Under the pieces are notes generated by a model that had not been told where the DNA came from, searched no databases, and saw only the letters and a program-made list of their open reading frames with translations. A program made the position numbers and the translations under genes. Shown piece by piece: positions 21,795-35,700 of a stretch of DNA of 64,000 bases (its first letter is position 1; the number at the start of each line of letters is the position of its first letter). The DNA comes from Phoronis australis (Eukaryota; Phoronida; Phoronidae), in assembly GCA_002633005.1 (NCBI GenBank), contig NMRA01000859.1:32424-96423 (forward strand), in the 5' to 3' direction.

Positions 21795-23600
21795 GTCAGG
21801 GGCGTCGAGAGGGGTGGACAGGGGGACCCACGACTCTGGGTTCCGTCGGTGAAGAAAAAAATAATGAAAACGACGCATCAAAAAAAGTTCCAGATGTTTG
21901 GCCCCCCGGTCAGCCCCAGTTGGACACGAATGATAACCTACGGAAACCCACGAGTGGCCCCTAGAATTTGACGGGAACAGTTTAAAAAATGCTCCGCCTG
22001 TTTGTGACTGTTGACAGCGGACAAAGCAAGAAACCACAAAGATCACGTAACCTTTTATATTGTACATCTGCGTATAATATGGGCTGCAGGCAAGTTGTAC
22101 AAGAAAATAAATGTGATAAAGCCGGTACACTAATATTTCAGCGGCAACCTTGCCGAAAAATAGGTGAATATCATCCGATCAAAACTGTAATATTAAAGCT
22201 GGCGGGGCCTAGTTATACTGTACAATACTCCCAGAACAATTTTACGCAGGTGAGCCTTTTCAATCGTAATCCTTAAAATCTCAAACTTTTGAGTCATGAC
22301 CAGATTGTGATGAGCCCTTTATCAAATAATCCAAATGGCAGTTGCACTCAGTGGAAAGTTTCAACATTTTATGTGACAATATACTGATATGCACATGCGA
22401 TCCTATCTGGTGTATGGTCTCAACGAAGAAAATTAAGTGCCAAAACCGAGATTTTTCAACTTAAACATGTGCATAGCAACAAAACACCATTGCAACACTA
22501 CGAACTTCCATCACTCAACAGTCCAGAGAACATGATCTGAGGAAAGGGCAGATTTATCACGCCGGCTACAACAGATTTACAGGAATGATTTTAAAGTTAC
22601 TCTATCTGCTTAGAGGAAATTCCAGCACTTAACCTACTAATTTGGACTGAAAAATAAAATACGGCTAGGACTCTTACTGTTACAAAATCGGTCTCACGTG
22701 ATACGCTTGTTTTCTGTTACCACGAATATTCCAATTTGGATGAAGAGATGAAGTTATTGAGGGCTTAGCTGTCGCAAAAAGAACTTCTAGAGGACATATG
22801 CTTGCTCAAATATCATTCGTTTTCAGTACTAAGCGTTTGGCATCTTCGGCGCTTAACTGTTGCCAGTCAAGACTAGTAGGGCTCACACGCCGGCTAACAA
22901 TTATTCAGACATTGATGATGTGATTGGTTTCACAGACCAACAAATATCAATGCCACGACACCTCATAGATTCATGCCGACCAAAAATGTGTGGTGAAACT
23001 CCCGGAGAAACTGTGCGAATCATTCTTTCTGCTGTCGATCCAGATGATGTGGCAATGCGACGCCCCAGAAAATTGCGGTAGGCAGTGATCCATGCTCGCA
23101 CCCAGGGGGGCTCGGGGGCTCGAAGGAGTCGACCCCCAATTTGGCGAAGTGTGCGAAAAGGTCCGCCCCGAGACAAAAAGACCGTGAAAATGAAACAAAA
23201 AAACCACTAAATAAACGCAAAGGCGCACTTCACAGTGGAGCTCCTGTTTTTTTTTTTTTGTTTTTTTGTTCGTTTTAGTTCGCCCGCTCTTTTGTTAGCA
23301 AAATGTCCACCGAACGTCAGGACTGCACTCTGAGCCCCCCATATATTGAAGGCTGCATTGGTGCGAGCCGCATCATGAGAGCTCGCTGGTTTCCTGCGTG
23401 CCGCAAGGTGGCAGCTGGCTAGGCACGTAGAGCCAGCGAGCACGCAGAGGAAAATTATCTCAAGATGCCTAGATAATTAAAAAAGAAACGCGCGATGTCA
23501 TTTTTGGCCGTCACCCGATCACCGTAAAGGTTGGCATTAGTTCCAATGTCAAAGTTGTGTTCTCTACTCCCCTAGCGGTCACAGACGGAACCAGCTAGGA
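21795..23600. other. Intergenic stretch upstream of the GTPase gene
   Basis: A possible short element lies at about 21798-21963 (CAGGGGCGTCGAGAGGGG at one end, CACGAGTGGCCCCTAG at the other). A 73-codon plus-strand frame at 22860-23081 vaguely recalls an integrase-type transposon segment (ILSAVDPDDVAMRRPRKLR), but I would not call it. A T-rich run sits at 23246-23270. No convincing gene. Confidence 0.4.
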
Positions 23601-23658
23601 GTTGTGTGCGCAGGCGAGCACTTCGACCATTTATTGGTTTAGAAAATTTAAAGGTAAA

Positions 23659-23749
23659 ATGGCGGTAAATGTGAAGTTTCTTGTTATGTTTACTTGTTCG
23701 CAAGCGATTTGCTGGGCTTTGCCGTCTGCCGATAGCGCAGAAAACACAG
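23659..23749 (+). CDS. Exon 1 of the GBP-like gene (signal peptide)
   Basis: ATG in AAAATGGCGG context. It encodes MAVNVKFLVMFTCSQAICWA then LPSADSAENT plus one base, followed by GTATTC. Joined to 24964 it reads on as GQGNSTWNPAWSLTFPDRP, the residues leading into the GBP fold, so the phase match supports the join. The intron between contains an assembly gap, a perfect palindrome and short transposons. Confidence 0.75.
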
Positions 23750-26700
23750 GTATTCAGTATTTAGACAAACTGATTTCTAAATTACTCGTCTCTAGTATGA
23801 TTTTTGCTTGTAAGTTATGATGCCTGCTCAACGATGTTCAGCACTGATACAACTTTACAACAGTGTTAAGTCTATGTTGGTGCACAGGCGTCCTCAGCTT
23901 CTTTCTGATCGTCCCCAATACACTATTGGGGACGATCAGAAAGAAGCTGAGGACGCCTGTGTGTTGGTGGAGGTAGAGATGGAGTTCAGTAGCCGTGGGC
24001 GGTGCAGCTCTGAACAAAGTGGGTGCGACTGTAGCCCCCCCCTTCCAGCCCCCCTGTGGCGCACTGCCCATAGACCATGGGCGGCACACTCATTGAAAAA
24101 AGTCGGGGGGGGGGGGGGGGGGGGTNNNNNNNNNNNNNNNNNNNNNNNNNNNNNNNNNNNNNNNNNNNNNNNNNNNNNNGGGGGGGGGGGGGGCTTGATA
24201 ACTCCCCAGCCCCCTGGCGCCCATGGTAACGCTAGGACTAAATTGGTCTTTGCACCAAAATCTAGCATAAAATAACACGTTCTCATTTAAATTACATATG
24301 GCAATATCTCTCCTGATCTTGTGAAATCTTAATTTATTGAGGTTCTGCGTTATTTTAATTGTTATATCACTTATACGTTAGGCAACACGTAACCTCTCGG
24401 TTGCTGTGGGGCTACATGTTTCCCATTACTTTCTATGTGAATTTCATTCTGTGTATTTTAAACGGGCAGGATATAGTATCCCCGAATAAGAGGTTTTCAA
24501 AAACACCTTTTATTTAAAATTGGTCACTTAAAAATGCGCTCAGCGACCCAACTTTCTGGTTATGCACATGTCATTGATGGAGCTTAAGATGACTCAGGTA
24601 AAGATATCGAATTCCAACTACATTCTTCTAGTTGCTGTTGTCTTTAATTTTCACCGAGTTCGATAACCACGGAGAATTTCAATTTATGTTTTGTTAGATT
24701 CACCCATGATGTCCCGAATGCAAAATTTCACAGCACAAAGGAATCTGCCTCAGTCTTCCCTGCGCACTGCCAGGCTGAATTAAAATTCATGTAGTTGACT
24801 ACCTTATCCCTGCTAGCCTCCACTAAATGGACACAAACACTGAGTACTTTATGCTGGCATATATCAGTTCAGCGCCTCATGAGCAGTCATTCAGAATAGT
24901 AAGTCTACCTCATGAGTTGTGAACCTTCGGAGTATAGTGACATGTACATTTCATCAGTTTCAGGTCAAGGTAACAGTACATGGAACCCTGCCTGGTCGTT
25001 GACATTTCCCGACAGACCACTGCAGTTAGTGAGACCAGATTATCAACACAAGATTCTGGTTCTAGATGAAGAGAACATTAAGGTTATGTGATGTGACACC
25101 AGTACACTCTTACAATTTACCCATGATGCCCCACTCGCATTATTTCCCTGAGAGCAGACGTCAGCCTTGTTGACTGGAAAACATTGATGTGATGATCTCG
25201 TTGAGGTTTTAATATATCGCTAATAATATGACCATGTGTTTAGGGAAAGAGCAGTGTTTACTACTAACAAAAATATTTGCGTCGTGTTTGGAATTTTTGT
25301 TGTGGAGAACACTGAATATCGGAAATTATTTTTTTATTTGTTTTTGTGTGTATCACCACATTTTTATCGAAATTAAAGCTTTCTGATAATTTTAGAAGTC
25401 TTACACTTTTCATTTGTAAAATACTAATTCTTTGCATGAAGGTTACAAACTATGGTTATGGTGTAAATGGATTGGTAGTACATTCTTGTCGCTCTCTGCT
25501 GGCTCACATCAAGTGTTCTGCCTTCTGGGACATTTTGCTTTAACAGTGTGTGAAATAGCCATACATAACCTTAACTTAAAAAGATACCAAACCTGGTTTT
25601 GGCCAATTAACTCCCTAATTAAAATGACTTTCCCGTCCGATTTTCTGAAACAATATAATTAATGCTCTGTAACCCTCAAAAACCCTGAAAAGTTTGAAGG
25701 GAAGTTTGAAAACCGCTCTCATAGTCTACTAAACGGGCAAGCGTGGCCTACACTTTTAGCGAATTACGCGACCACTGTGGGGAAAGACCACCCACCAAGA
25801 ACCATAATATTCAATCTGTGACATGGGGAATACGAGTTGTTAGTTAATTTCTGCCTTTATCTTTCAAGATTGACACCAACGATGCGTTTGCAGGTGACAA
25901 AACGTCTATTAGATGAAATCAAAGTTTAGTAGTCTTTTGAAGCTGACCAATTTCTGGAAGAAGACGTGAAATTCACAAGTTTCAGTTTTATTGAAATTGT
26001 AAAATCAATGCAGGATCTGTCAGAAGGCATACTCAGAACTCTTGTTGAAACATCACACAATTTTGTTATCTTGACAGCGTTGTACAGCGTATGTATATCT
26101 TGGTATATTTCTTACCCTCGTTGATTGGTGTGAGGTGCACACATTTTGTGGCAGAACTTGACGCCTGTAAACTTGCCGGCTGAATGTGTTTTGAGTATAG
26201 TATCAACGTCTTTCTGTACTTGATTAACTAACACATTTACTGCATGACTTGTTATTTGTTCACTGCAGCAATATATTTTCATGTACTCCAGATTCTTCAC
26301 CATATGAGGGGTGCCGTGGCAACTGTTGCTGTGGTGGGCAAGTTCCACAGTGGCAAATCTTTCCTGCTAAATCAGCTGATGGGTAAGGTGAATGGGTTTG
26401 GCATTGGTCCCTATGTGAAGCCACAGACCATGGGCATTTGGATGTGGGGCAAGGTAGGCTGGTCACTTCTCCCCCACTTTTTCTGAGTATTGATTAAATA
26501 GGATCAGATGACAAAATGATAAAAACAATTGATTAAACCGGCTTGACATGTTTTGCCACGTGAGTAGAATAATGTTAATCTTTCCGTTATATATCATTGT
26601 GATTAATAGCTGTTTTCACCGTCACCGTCTTCATCTCGTTCATTATAGTTGCATGACAACCTTCATTCACTTTTTCCTGTGTCCTGTTTATAATTATTTG

Positions 26701-29700
26701 AAACATTTCCCATGATTCCTGTTCCAGCCTCTTGTGATGAAAATGGACAGTGGTGATGACATGTCTGTAATCTTCCTAGACACAGAGGGGTTTGCGGCCA
26801 CCAATGTTTCAGAGAACTATGACGCCAAGATCTTTGCTGTAGCCACTTTACTTAGCTCATACCTTATTTATAACTCAGTGAAAATCATCGACCAATCGGA
26901 TATCGACTATTTGGAGGCACTCGCTCGTCGCACTCAAGTAATTATTGCTTGTAAATTTGTATTTAGTAATAAATTGACTTGCACGAAGATGTAATTCTGT
27001 GGTATTGTATTCACAGGCGACACCATCTTGTATTGTGTCAGTAATTTTTTTAACATTAGGTAACACTTTACTTTGTTTTGTCCTTATTTTGTATAACAAT
27101 AGACGACAGTGTGCTGTGTTGTGTTGGTAATGTGTAAAACAATAGATGCACTGTCCTGTGTGATTTTTGACAGGCAAGCGCTCAAGCTAAAGAGTCCCAG
27201 ACATGCTTTTGTAGACATTAAAAAACTTACTAATTTTTTTTGCAAGTTTTGCATAAAAAATCATGTCATGGAAAATATGGAAATCTCCAAGAAAAAAATC
27301 ACAATTTTCGAGAAGAAACACAGTGAATGTTATTACAAACATCTGGTCATTGTTTTCAGGTGCATAATAAGATTCAGTGATCATCATGATAATGAATTTG
27401 GTCATTGGTAAAATTGACCCCAACTGAGCCTAGTTTAGGCTGTGTCAACTAATGTCTCTGATATTGTTTCACTAGTGTTTTCTTCATTTCAGCTGTTTGC
27501 CCTGAGGTCTCAGATGTCAAAGGCCAAGTGGACTCATGACTTTAACCATGATCTTTTGAGCTTTCCACCACTACTATGGGTAAGAGTTAACCATGGTTAA
27601 TGGATGTGTGAGATAAAGTCTGGGGCTTGTTTTACTACAATGTTGTAACTAACTGTTACAGAGGGTAAATGGAGCGCTAAATTTCTGTGGAGTCTCAATT
27701 TAGTCTTTTGAAAAAGCATCAAATGTTCAGAAAATTTTAGTGCAGTAGGCCCATTATCTGTTGAGTTTCCACAATTGTCTGTTGTAACTTGTTTGAATTT
27801 GTCTGAAAACAATTACCGTTTTTGGGGTTACACACTTAGTGAAAACCTCTGTGTAATATACCACATACAGTGACATCTATTGAGTAAAGTTAGCAGCCCA
27901 GCAAAAGTGAAGTTAAGAGGCCTAGCAGAATTAAGTGAAGTTACTAGTTCAGCAGAATGGCATCTTGTGTGTGAGTCACATCCATTGAACAAAGGATATG
28001 ACCAACTGAACGTGACGTGTGCTTAGTAATTACACTCATAACATGCAGGTCCTAGTGCTGAACTATTGAGTCACTGTTCTATTGGTTACAAGGGCCAGGA
28101 GAGCAGTCTGCTACTGTCAGTGGTGGCTGGTGCTGGAAAATGTGTTTCCAAAATAATCGCGTATAGTTAGTGAAAGTCACATTAAAAACAATTTTCTTTC
28201 CTCTTTAATAGCTTAACTCCTGTGTACTCCTTTGTTGGTATTTATAAACTTTATATTTATTTATAACTGTTGCTGTAACCACCTTTGCAATCTACGCTAG
28301 TGGTGTTACAACCTTTGATTCACTACCTTCTAGGTTGTTCAAGACTTTGTCCAGATGACAGAAAATGGGGAGAGTCCACAACAGTGGTTACATCGGCTTA
28401 TGACTACACATGCCAGAGAGAATGAAGACTACGAGATCAGTCTACTTGGTGCGGTGACAGTTTATCTATCAATAATTTAGACAAGTCTGAACACATAAGT
28501 ATGTTGGCATCTCTTTCACCTAGGTAATATTGTGCTCACTCTGCTCCACTAAAGTCACACACAAGAAGAACAGATCTCAAATACAAGAATATGTTGACAA
28601 GAGCTTATAATCTGCTAGGAGCCAGAATTCCAATACTGTCAATGATAGTCATGCAGACAGTGTCAACTATTTTGTTCATGTACAAGGAGTCATTCTTCTG
28701 ATACTATGATATCCAGTGTTAATGGTTTAATTACAACTTTACTCTGTACAGTGAGGAAACATAACATTATAATTGACTATTCCCAAACACCGGATCATAT
28801 CTTGTTCTTGGCTACACCACATAAGCTAGGTTAGTTTGAGTACCTGTTAAAAACACCCGGACTGGGTAACTTTCAATACCTGTTTGTAACACCTGTGCTT
28901 GGTTAGTGTTCATAAATCAACTATAGATGCAGCAGTGTGATATTATTGTTGTTATTCTGTGTGTAAACATGCCAAGTGCTAGATATTGTTCTATATTACA
29001 GGTATATTCAAGTCTGTTGAGTGTCAAACGCTGTTCCTGCCTGCAGTCAAGAAGTCGCTGTTGAGTGACTTGTCTCAGGCGACAGAGGCTGACCTGACAG
29101 AGGAGTACAGGCAGGAGAGAGATCAACTGATTGACATATTGAGGCGGAGCTTGAAACCAAAGGAGAAAAACGGTAGGATGATGTAACAGGCTTTGATAGT
29201 GTATTGAAGCTTGACGTATTTCGCTGACATAACCATGAAGGAAAATGTCGATTCATTTGTAAAAAAGGAACTTTTACATGGATGTTTTTATATATGTCAT
29301 TTCAATTTAAACTTTCCGGAAGCTGTGTGCTTGTCTGTCTGGCGTATCTTTTTTTAAATTTCTTCTTTCAGACCAGCCAATCACAGGACCTGAAATAGCC
29401 ACTCTCCTGGAAATATTGGTGAAAGCAGCCAATGAGGGCTCCCTCGCTGAGGTACCCGTAGTTATAGGTTGTTATGTCAGCTAGCAAAAGATCCACTGGT
29501 CGAGGTGCATTGAGGAGACTGGGGTTAGGTGTATGATCTCCCAGATGGTACCTCAAGTCGTGTGTTTACATCACATCCTTACAAAATCAGAATTAATAAG
29601 TTTTTGTTTGTTAAAGTTTCCGCTTTAGTTGTGCTATTTTCTGTCATATTTCAAGCCCAGCTCTAATATGTCTATTTAACAAACTAGCATTTTTATTCTT

Positions 29701-32700
29701 TTAACTAGATTATTAATTACCCATAATGCTGCTTTGCATTCGTATTCCTGTGTCTCTGTATTGAAAGATTCCAAGTCGATGGGACACTTTCATCGAGCGT
29801 CTTGAAGACGGTGCTACTGAAGACTGCCTGCTGTTTTATGAGGTCGAGATGAACACGTTGTTCAAAAAACACCAGGATCAGCCAGTGAATCCTTTAGAAC
29901 TGGAAGTAGGTTTGGCATGTGTGTATTACATAAAATTATGTAGGTTTGAAGTTTGTACATTAGACGTGTGTTCCTTTGACATGCGAATATTTGACATGCG
30001 TACGTTTTACATGCTATTTACATGCCTACATTTTACAATTTGTATGTTGTTTGACGTGCAAATATTTGACATGTGAACGTTTGACATGCATACATTTGAC
30101 ATGCGTATATTTGACGTGTACAATTTTGTAGTGTGTATGTTTGATATGAATGTGTTTGACATGCGCACAATTGACATGCAGATGTTTGATGTGGGTTCGT
30201 GCTTGTGTTCGTTTGACATATGTTTGGTGGCATGTGTTCACTTGACAGTGTGAATGCATGAATTTTTGACATTTGTGCTTTTGACACTGTACATTAGGCG
30301 TGCGTAGCATGATTTGATGAATTTTCTTGTAATAGTCATTATTTCTTAGAGTAGATATTTATATATTTTGCGCACTATATTCAATTTCATGACTTTAGGA
30401 TTATCTGCATTATCAATATGATGGTTGGCATGTAAGCAGGCGTAGATCCAGCATCTTGACAAGACCAGACATACGAGCCCCTTAAAGGGATACCAAACCC
30501 AGTTTTAGCCTATTAACAGGTATTAAAAACATTTTCCCATCCAGTTCTCTGCAACAAAATAATGCTCTGTAACTTTCGACAATCCCAAAAAGTATGGAAG
30601 AAATTGTGAAGACTCCCTTCAAAGTCTGCTAAACGGGCAAGCGCTACCTACTATGCTTTTATCGAATTACACGGCGGCTGTGGAGAACGACCACCAATGA
30701 CCCACCAATATACTGCCCGATCTGTGACATAGAGGGAGTTGATTCCAGCCCTTAAGTTGGAAGATTGACACCTATGATGCATTTTATTTAGCAGTTGACG
30801 TAACGAGGATTGGTTGAAATCATCAAAACAGGGTTTAGTGTCTTTTTAAGACTGCTCTGTTACTGGAGTGCAGACTGTAGCGTGTAGTCCGGCATGTAAC
30901 TCTGTGTAACAATCTAAGTCTAGATTTGGTAAAATGTTTGGTTTTCCCAACAAAACATCCACTGACCACTTTTAAAATGGTCTCATGTTTTTTCATAATC
31001 TATCGAGATTTTTGTTTTCATTATGTCGAAAACAAATAATTGGTATGTACATGTAGCATTTTTCTTTTTGGAATAGACATTGTCTCTTTTTGAGTGTGAA
31101 TTTAGAAAGAACACTCGTAAAATTTTGCTGTCTTTTTGATGTACTTATAGGTTTAGCACATTATGATTGATGAGTGTGTAATCTTGGGATTCTAATTCTC
31201 TGTTGATCAGGTTTCAGAGTGTTGCGGTACTTTGTTTGGTGTGCCTTATAAGCAAGCGACTCAACTTTCAATTTTCACGGAAAACACTTTTTGATGTAAC
31301 TTTTTTACTTACATTCATTTGGTACTTTTTAAAAGCACAACTGGTTGAATGAATAAATTTTCATCCCAATGGTTGTCTCCCCTGTTTATGTTGCAGCAGT
31401 GGCACCAGATGTCCTTTAACCAGTCACTGACTCTGCTTCAGCAGCTTCTGTTTGGGTAGTATAGTTCTGACATCTGTTAACAATTTTGTTTACTAACATC
31501 TCTTACCGTAGTGTTGTCATGTGTCTTCTGTTTTGAAAATTTAACAAAGAACTTCGTGCAAATTGCATTTTGCTGTATCTTTGTCAGAGCTTAAAGCTAG
31601 GATTTGAGGCTGGGGATTTGGGGGGCCTTTTTCGGAAATGTTCATTTAGTAGAAGTGATTTTGCGAGCACAAAAAATCTCACAGAGTGCTCTTAATCAGA
31701 AAAAGTGGTGGGGCTTTTTTGGAAACTTAATATAGCTTTGTGCTTTGCAAGTGCTAAGAGAGTGTCTCGGCATGAAATTTGAAAATTCTGATGGTAATTT
31801 GTTATTACATAGTTCTTAATTTTTGCTGACTAGATGATAGAATAAAAACTACTGTTTTGAAACATTGGTCATGTACTTGAAATGGCACCCCAATTTCACG
31901 TTTTTCAAGGGTTCAAACGGGACACTCTGGTGACGCCTCAGATCAACTATTTTAACAGTCTTTTAAGGACCCAGATAATGACATCATTGTTTATTTTTCA
32001 ATGACATTTGTTTCATGCCAGGCATGCAAAACAACACCAAAAACCCCATGGGGGCTTTTTTGATCCTTTTTCCAAAAGAACCCCCATGGGGGCTGTTTAA
32101 TGGTGGCAGCTCTTTCGGAAATCCCAGATCCCAGGTAACCATGCATGAACATCTTTCACTATGTCTTGGAATGCGAATGTGAATTGAGTGTGTTTGTTTT
32201 TTTTTTCTTGTAACTTTCCGTAAAAAAGGCATTGCTGCATTCTGTACATCAAATTTTTAATTTCAAGATCCGTCTTTCCCATCACAAGGTCCATCCTTCC
32301 CATCACAAGGTTCGTCCTTACCATCATAAGCTTCGTCCTTCCCATCACAAGGTCCGTCCTTCCCATCATAAGGTCCGTCCTTCCCATCTTAAGGTCCATC
32401 TTTCCCATCACAAGGTTTATCCTTCCTAGCACAAGATCCATCCTTCCTATCACAGGGTCCATCCTTCCCATCGCAAGGTCTGCCCTTCCCATCACAAGGT
32501 CCGTCCTTCCCATCACAAGGTCCGTCCTTCCCATCACGAGGTCCATCCTTCCCATCACAAGGTCCATCCTTCCCATCACAAGGTCCATCCTTCCCATCAT
32601 AAGGTCCGTCCTTCCCATCTGAAGGTCCATCTTTCCCATCACAAGATTTATCCTTCCTATCACAAGGTCTGTCCTTCCATCACAAGGTACATCCTTCCCA

Positions 32701-35700
32701 TCACCATGTCTGCCCTTTCTGTAACAAGGTCCAGATTCTCCATGAGCAGTCTGAGTTTTATATTCATTTGGATGATACATTAATTACTTTCTTAGTACAG
32801 CCATCACATTAACCTATCACTCTGAGTGTTCTCTGCTGACTGTCCTGTTGTATTCTTCATATCACCCAGTATTGCATTTTTTGTTCTGTTTTAAGTAGTA
32901 AAGCTACTATGTGCTGACTTTCTAACTTAGATTGAACCTGAGGTCTTCACTGATACCAAACACTGACTGCTGAGTTCCACTTACAGCTTGAAAGACACTG
33001 TGAAGGAAGCCTCCAAACTACTGCGTAAGGGCATCATGGAAAAGTACACACGCACCAGGGAACTGAATGTGAAGAAGATAAAATTGAAGTGTTCAGAGAT
33101 GCAGCACCAGCTGGAGGTGTGTCATCGCTGCATATCCTGTGATCATGTGTTAGTTGTTCATACATGAGTTGTGTCATCACAGCGTGTCATGTCATCACTG
33201 CGTGTCATGTCATCACATGTTAGTTGTTTGTGTATGAGATGTGCCATCACTGCATGTCATGTGGTCATGCGGTAGTTGTTCATGCATACATGTAAGTTGT
33301 GTTGGCTGCATGTCATGTGATCGCGTGTTAGTTGTTTGTATATGAGGTGTGCCATCACCGCATGTCCTTTGATCATGTGTTAGTTGTTCATACATACAGG
33401 TTTGTCATCACTACACATCACACGGTCATGTGATAGTTGTTGGAAGTGTGTGGTCACTACATGTCATGATGAGGTCACCTGTTGGGTGTTCACCGAGTGT
33501 TGACAGCCAGTTGTTTAACGGTCAAACTTGAACCTGAAGTGGCTAAAGCTAATATTCTTAATAGAAGGAAATTGAAGTTTATTGAAAGGACTCTAGATAC
33601 TTAGTACAACTCAACTGAGACAGCATAGTTTACTGGATGGAGATATTGAGGTTTTTGTAAAGTCATTTTTGCTAGCAGTCAGTTGTCCACCTTAGTCAGT
33701 TTATGTTAATGTTTTATTTCAATTTTGATATTTCATTCAGTTGAGTGCCGAGGAACACCTGTTGTCAGTGAACTTGCCAGTGGCCAGCTCAGAGTTGAAG
33801 CAGATCATCGCGGCATTCATATCATCGGCTAATGAGAAGTATGCAAGCCAGGTCAGGGGGTTATTGAACATCACAGAATATGAAGTGTATAGCAGTAGAT
33901 TGCAGGTGAGTGGATGGAGAGAGGAACAGATGATCACAGCATTGGTGTCACGAGCCAATGAACAACATATGCAGGCCTCATTGAGGATGTATGAAGTGTA
34001 GAGTACTAGAATGTAAGTGTAGAACACTATGGTGGTTAGTGGAGAGTGTTTAGATGTTCTCTGTCATGTTTCTGAAAGCAGAAAATGGAGAAGACTAAAC
34101 TGGGGTGGTTTTGAAATGGTCACAAAGGTGTGTCACTATAATGTTCTTGTGGTTGTTTGAATAATGATACAGTGCCTTGACAATACATTCCGTTATTTTG
34201 AAAAGTTACAATGGTATGCATCAGGAGACATGTAACTAGTGAAAACTTTGATGATGTGACTGATAGATTGGTAGGGTTGTCGTTCCTGCTAGGCACGTGT
34301 CCACTAGCCTTAGATTAGCTGACTGTTGGAAATATATCTGATGGTGATAACAGAATGTTTCCCCTATCTCATTGAGCAATCATTGTTCTTGCAGAGCAGC
34401 ATCACAAATATTGGAGAGACATTCCTACTGAAGAATAAACAATCTCTAGAGAAGATGCTGGATGAAGCTGTCACCGAGGCTGTAGGTAGGCTGATAACTG
34501 TTATACAGACTGTTGATTGGCTGACCTCTTCATACAAATTGTTGGTAGGCTGGCCCCTGTCATACACACTGTCAGTAGACTAACCTATGCATGAACGCAT
34601 AATCATCAAGATGATAGCAGATCACCTATTTTCAAATGCATCAAACTGTTGCTGTGCCTTCTGCACTTCGTAGTGTCATGTGGCCATATGTTTTCAAATT
34701 GGGCTTTTCAAGGATTGTGTGAATGAAGAACCTTAACTTTCTGGATGATATCTAAAGTACCAATGACAAATTTCACTGAAAGTTGCCACAGATGTAAAAT
34801 AATGAGATTGTGCCAGCATCATAAGATTTTGTGGCAAATCCGATAACTGCAGTGCCTCCTAGTGGCCATTTTTGTTTCAATTAAAATTGAGACAGAAGTA
34901 TGTGATGGCAATGGGGCATCTCCATTAAGTTTTCGAGCGTATTTGACCACTGCAGCACCTCTCAGTGGCTATTTAGTTTTGGAAATGAGGCTTTTTAAGT
35001 GTTTTTGGGGAAGAGCATTTCAGTCTGGATTATGTCTAGTGAACTGATTGATGGATTTCAATGAAACTTGACTCACAGTCGTGGTGACAACGTGCCAACC
35101 CCATTTGATTTTTGGGCTGATTCCGGTACTGCAGCGCCTCCTTGTGGCCCTTAGAAACATGTCGTAATGAGATGCACCATGGCTGTATGTCAGTGCTCTA
35201 GCATTCCTCATAGAATGGAACTCTCTGCAAAGTTTCAGAGCTATACTCCACAGAAGGGGTTTCAGTTTACTTGTATGGGCTGCTGCCTTTAGGGGAAATG
35301 TTTGAAATAAAGGACACCTCTAAAATCTATGACTGTTGGTCATGCACACGGTGGGTCATCACGTCAACACTCTGGGTATGATGCACACAGTGAGTGCATG
35401 TTGACACTCAGTGCTGTATGTGATGTACATCATGACTGTAGTGTGGCTGGAAATGATGTTTTGCAGGCCTTATACTCACCAAAGTGAAAACACACGGTGT
35501 GCGCCCTCTGACGCCAGTTTCTCTGGAGCATGAACTGAAATCAATCTGGGAGGAAGCAAGTCTGTTGTTCACGTCCCATACAGCCATGGCTCAGAGTGAA
35601 GCTATTACAGATGTCTACAGAGGAATGTTAAAGGTGAGCTTACAGCTCAGATCTAGCTTGAGTTAATTGTATACCGCTTATGGTTTTTAGCAAAGTTTGT

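Noticed and set aside
22860-23081. 73-codon frame faintly like an integrase-type transposon protein
   Set aside because: Similarity rests on a short stretch (SAVDPDDVAMRRPRKLR) recalled loosely; too weak to annotate as a feature of its own.
23817-24286. Frames of 116-152 codons across the gap
   Set aside because: They run through N and poly-G and read the palindrome and MITE; no evidence of coding.
26244-26291. Upstream ATG giving MTCYLFTAAIYFHV before the P-loop exon
   Set aside because: This is intron sequence before the CAG acceptor at 26289-26291; the phase-matched upstream exons 1 and 2 explain the N-terminus better.
30007-30310. Overlapping minus-strand frames rich in His/Val/Lys or Cys
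   Set aside because: Translations of the degenerate TTTGACATG minisatellite.
32097-32780. 227-codon minus-strand frame with DLVMGRT heptads
   Set aside because: It lies in a 21-bp minisatellite; the frame is open because the unit is a multiple of three and lacks a stop. Listed as a repeat, not a gene.
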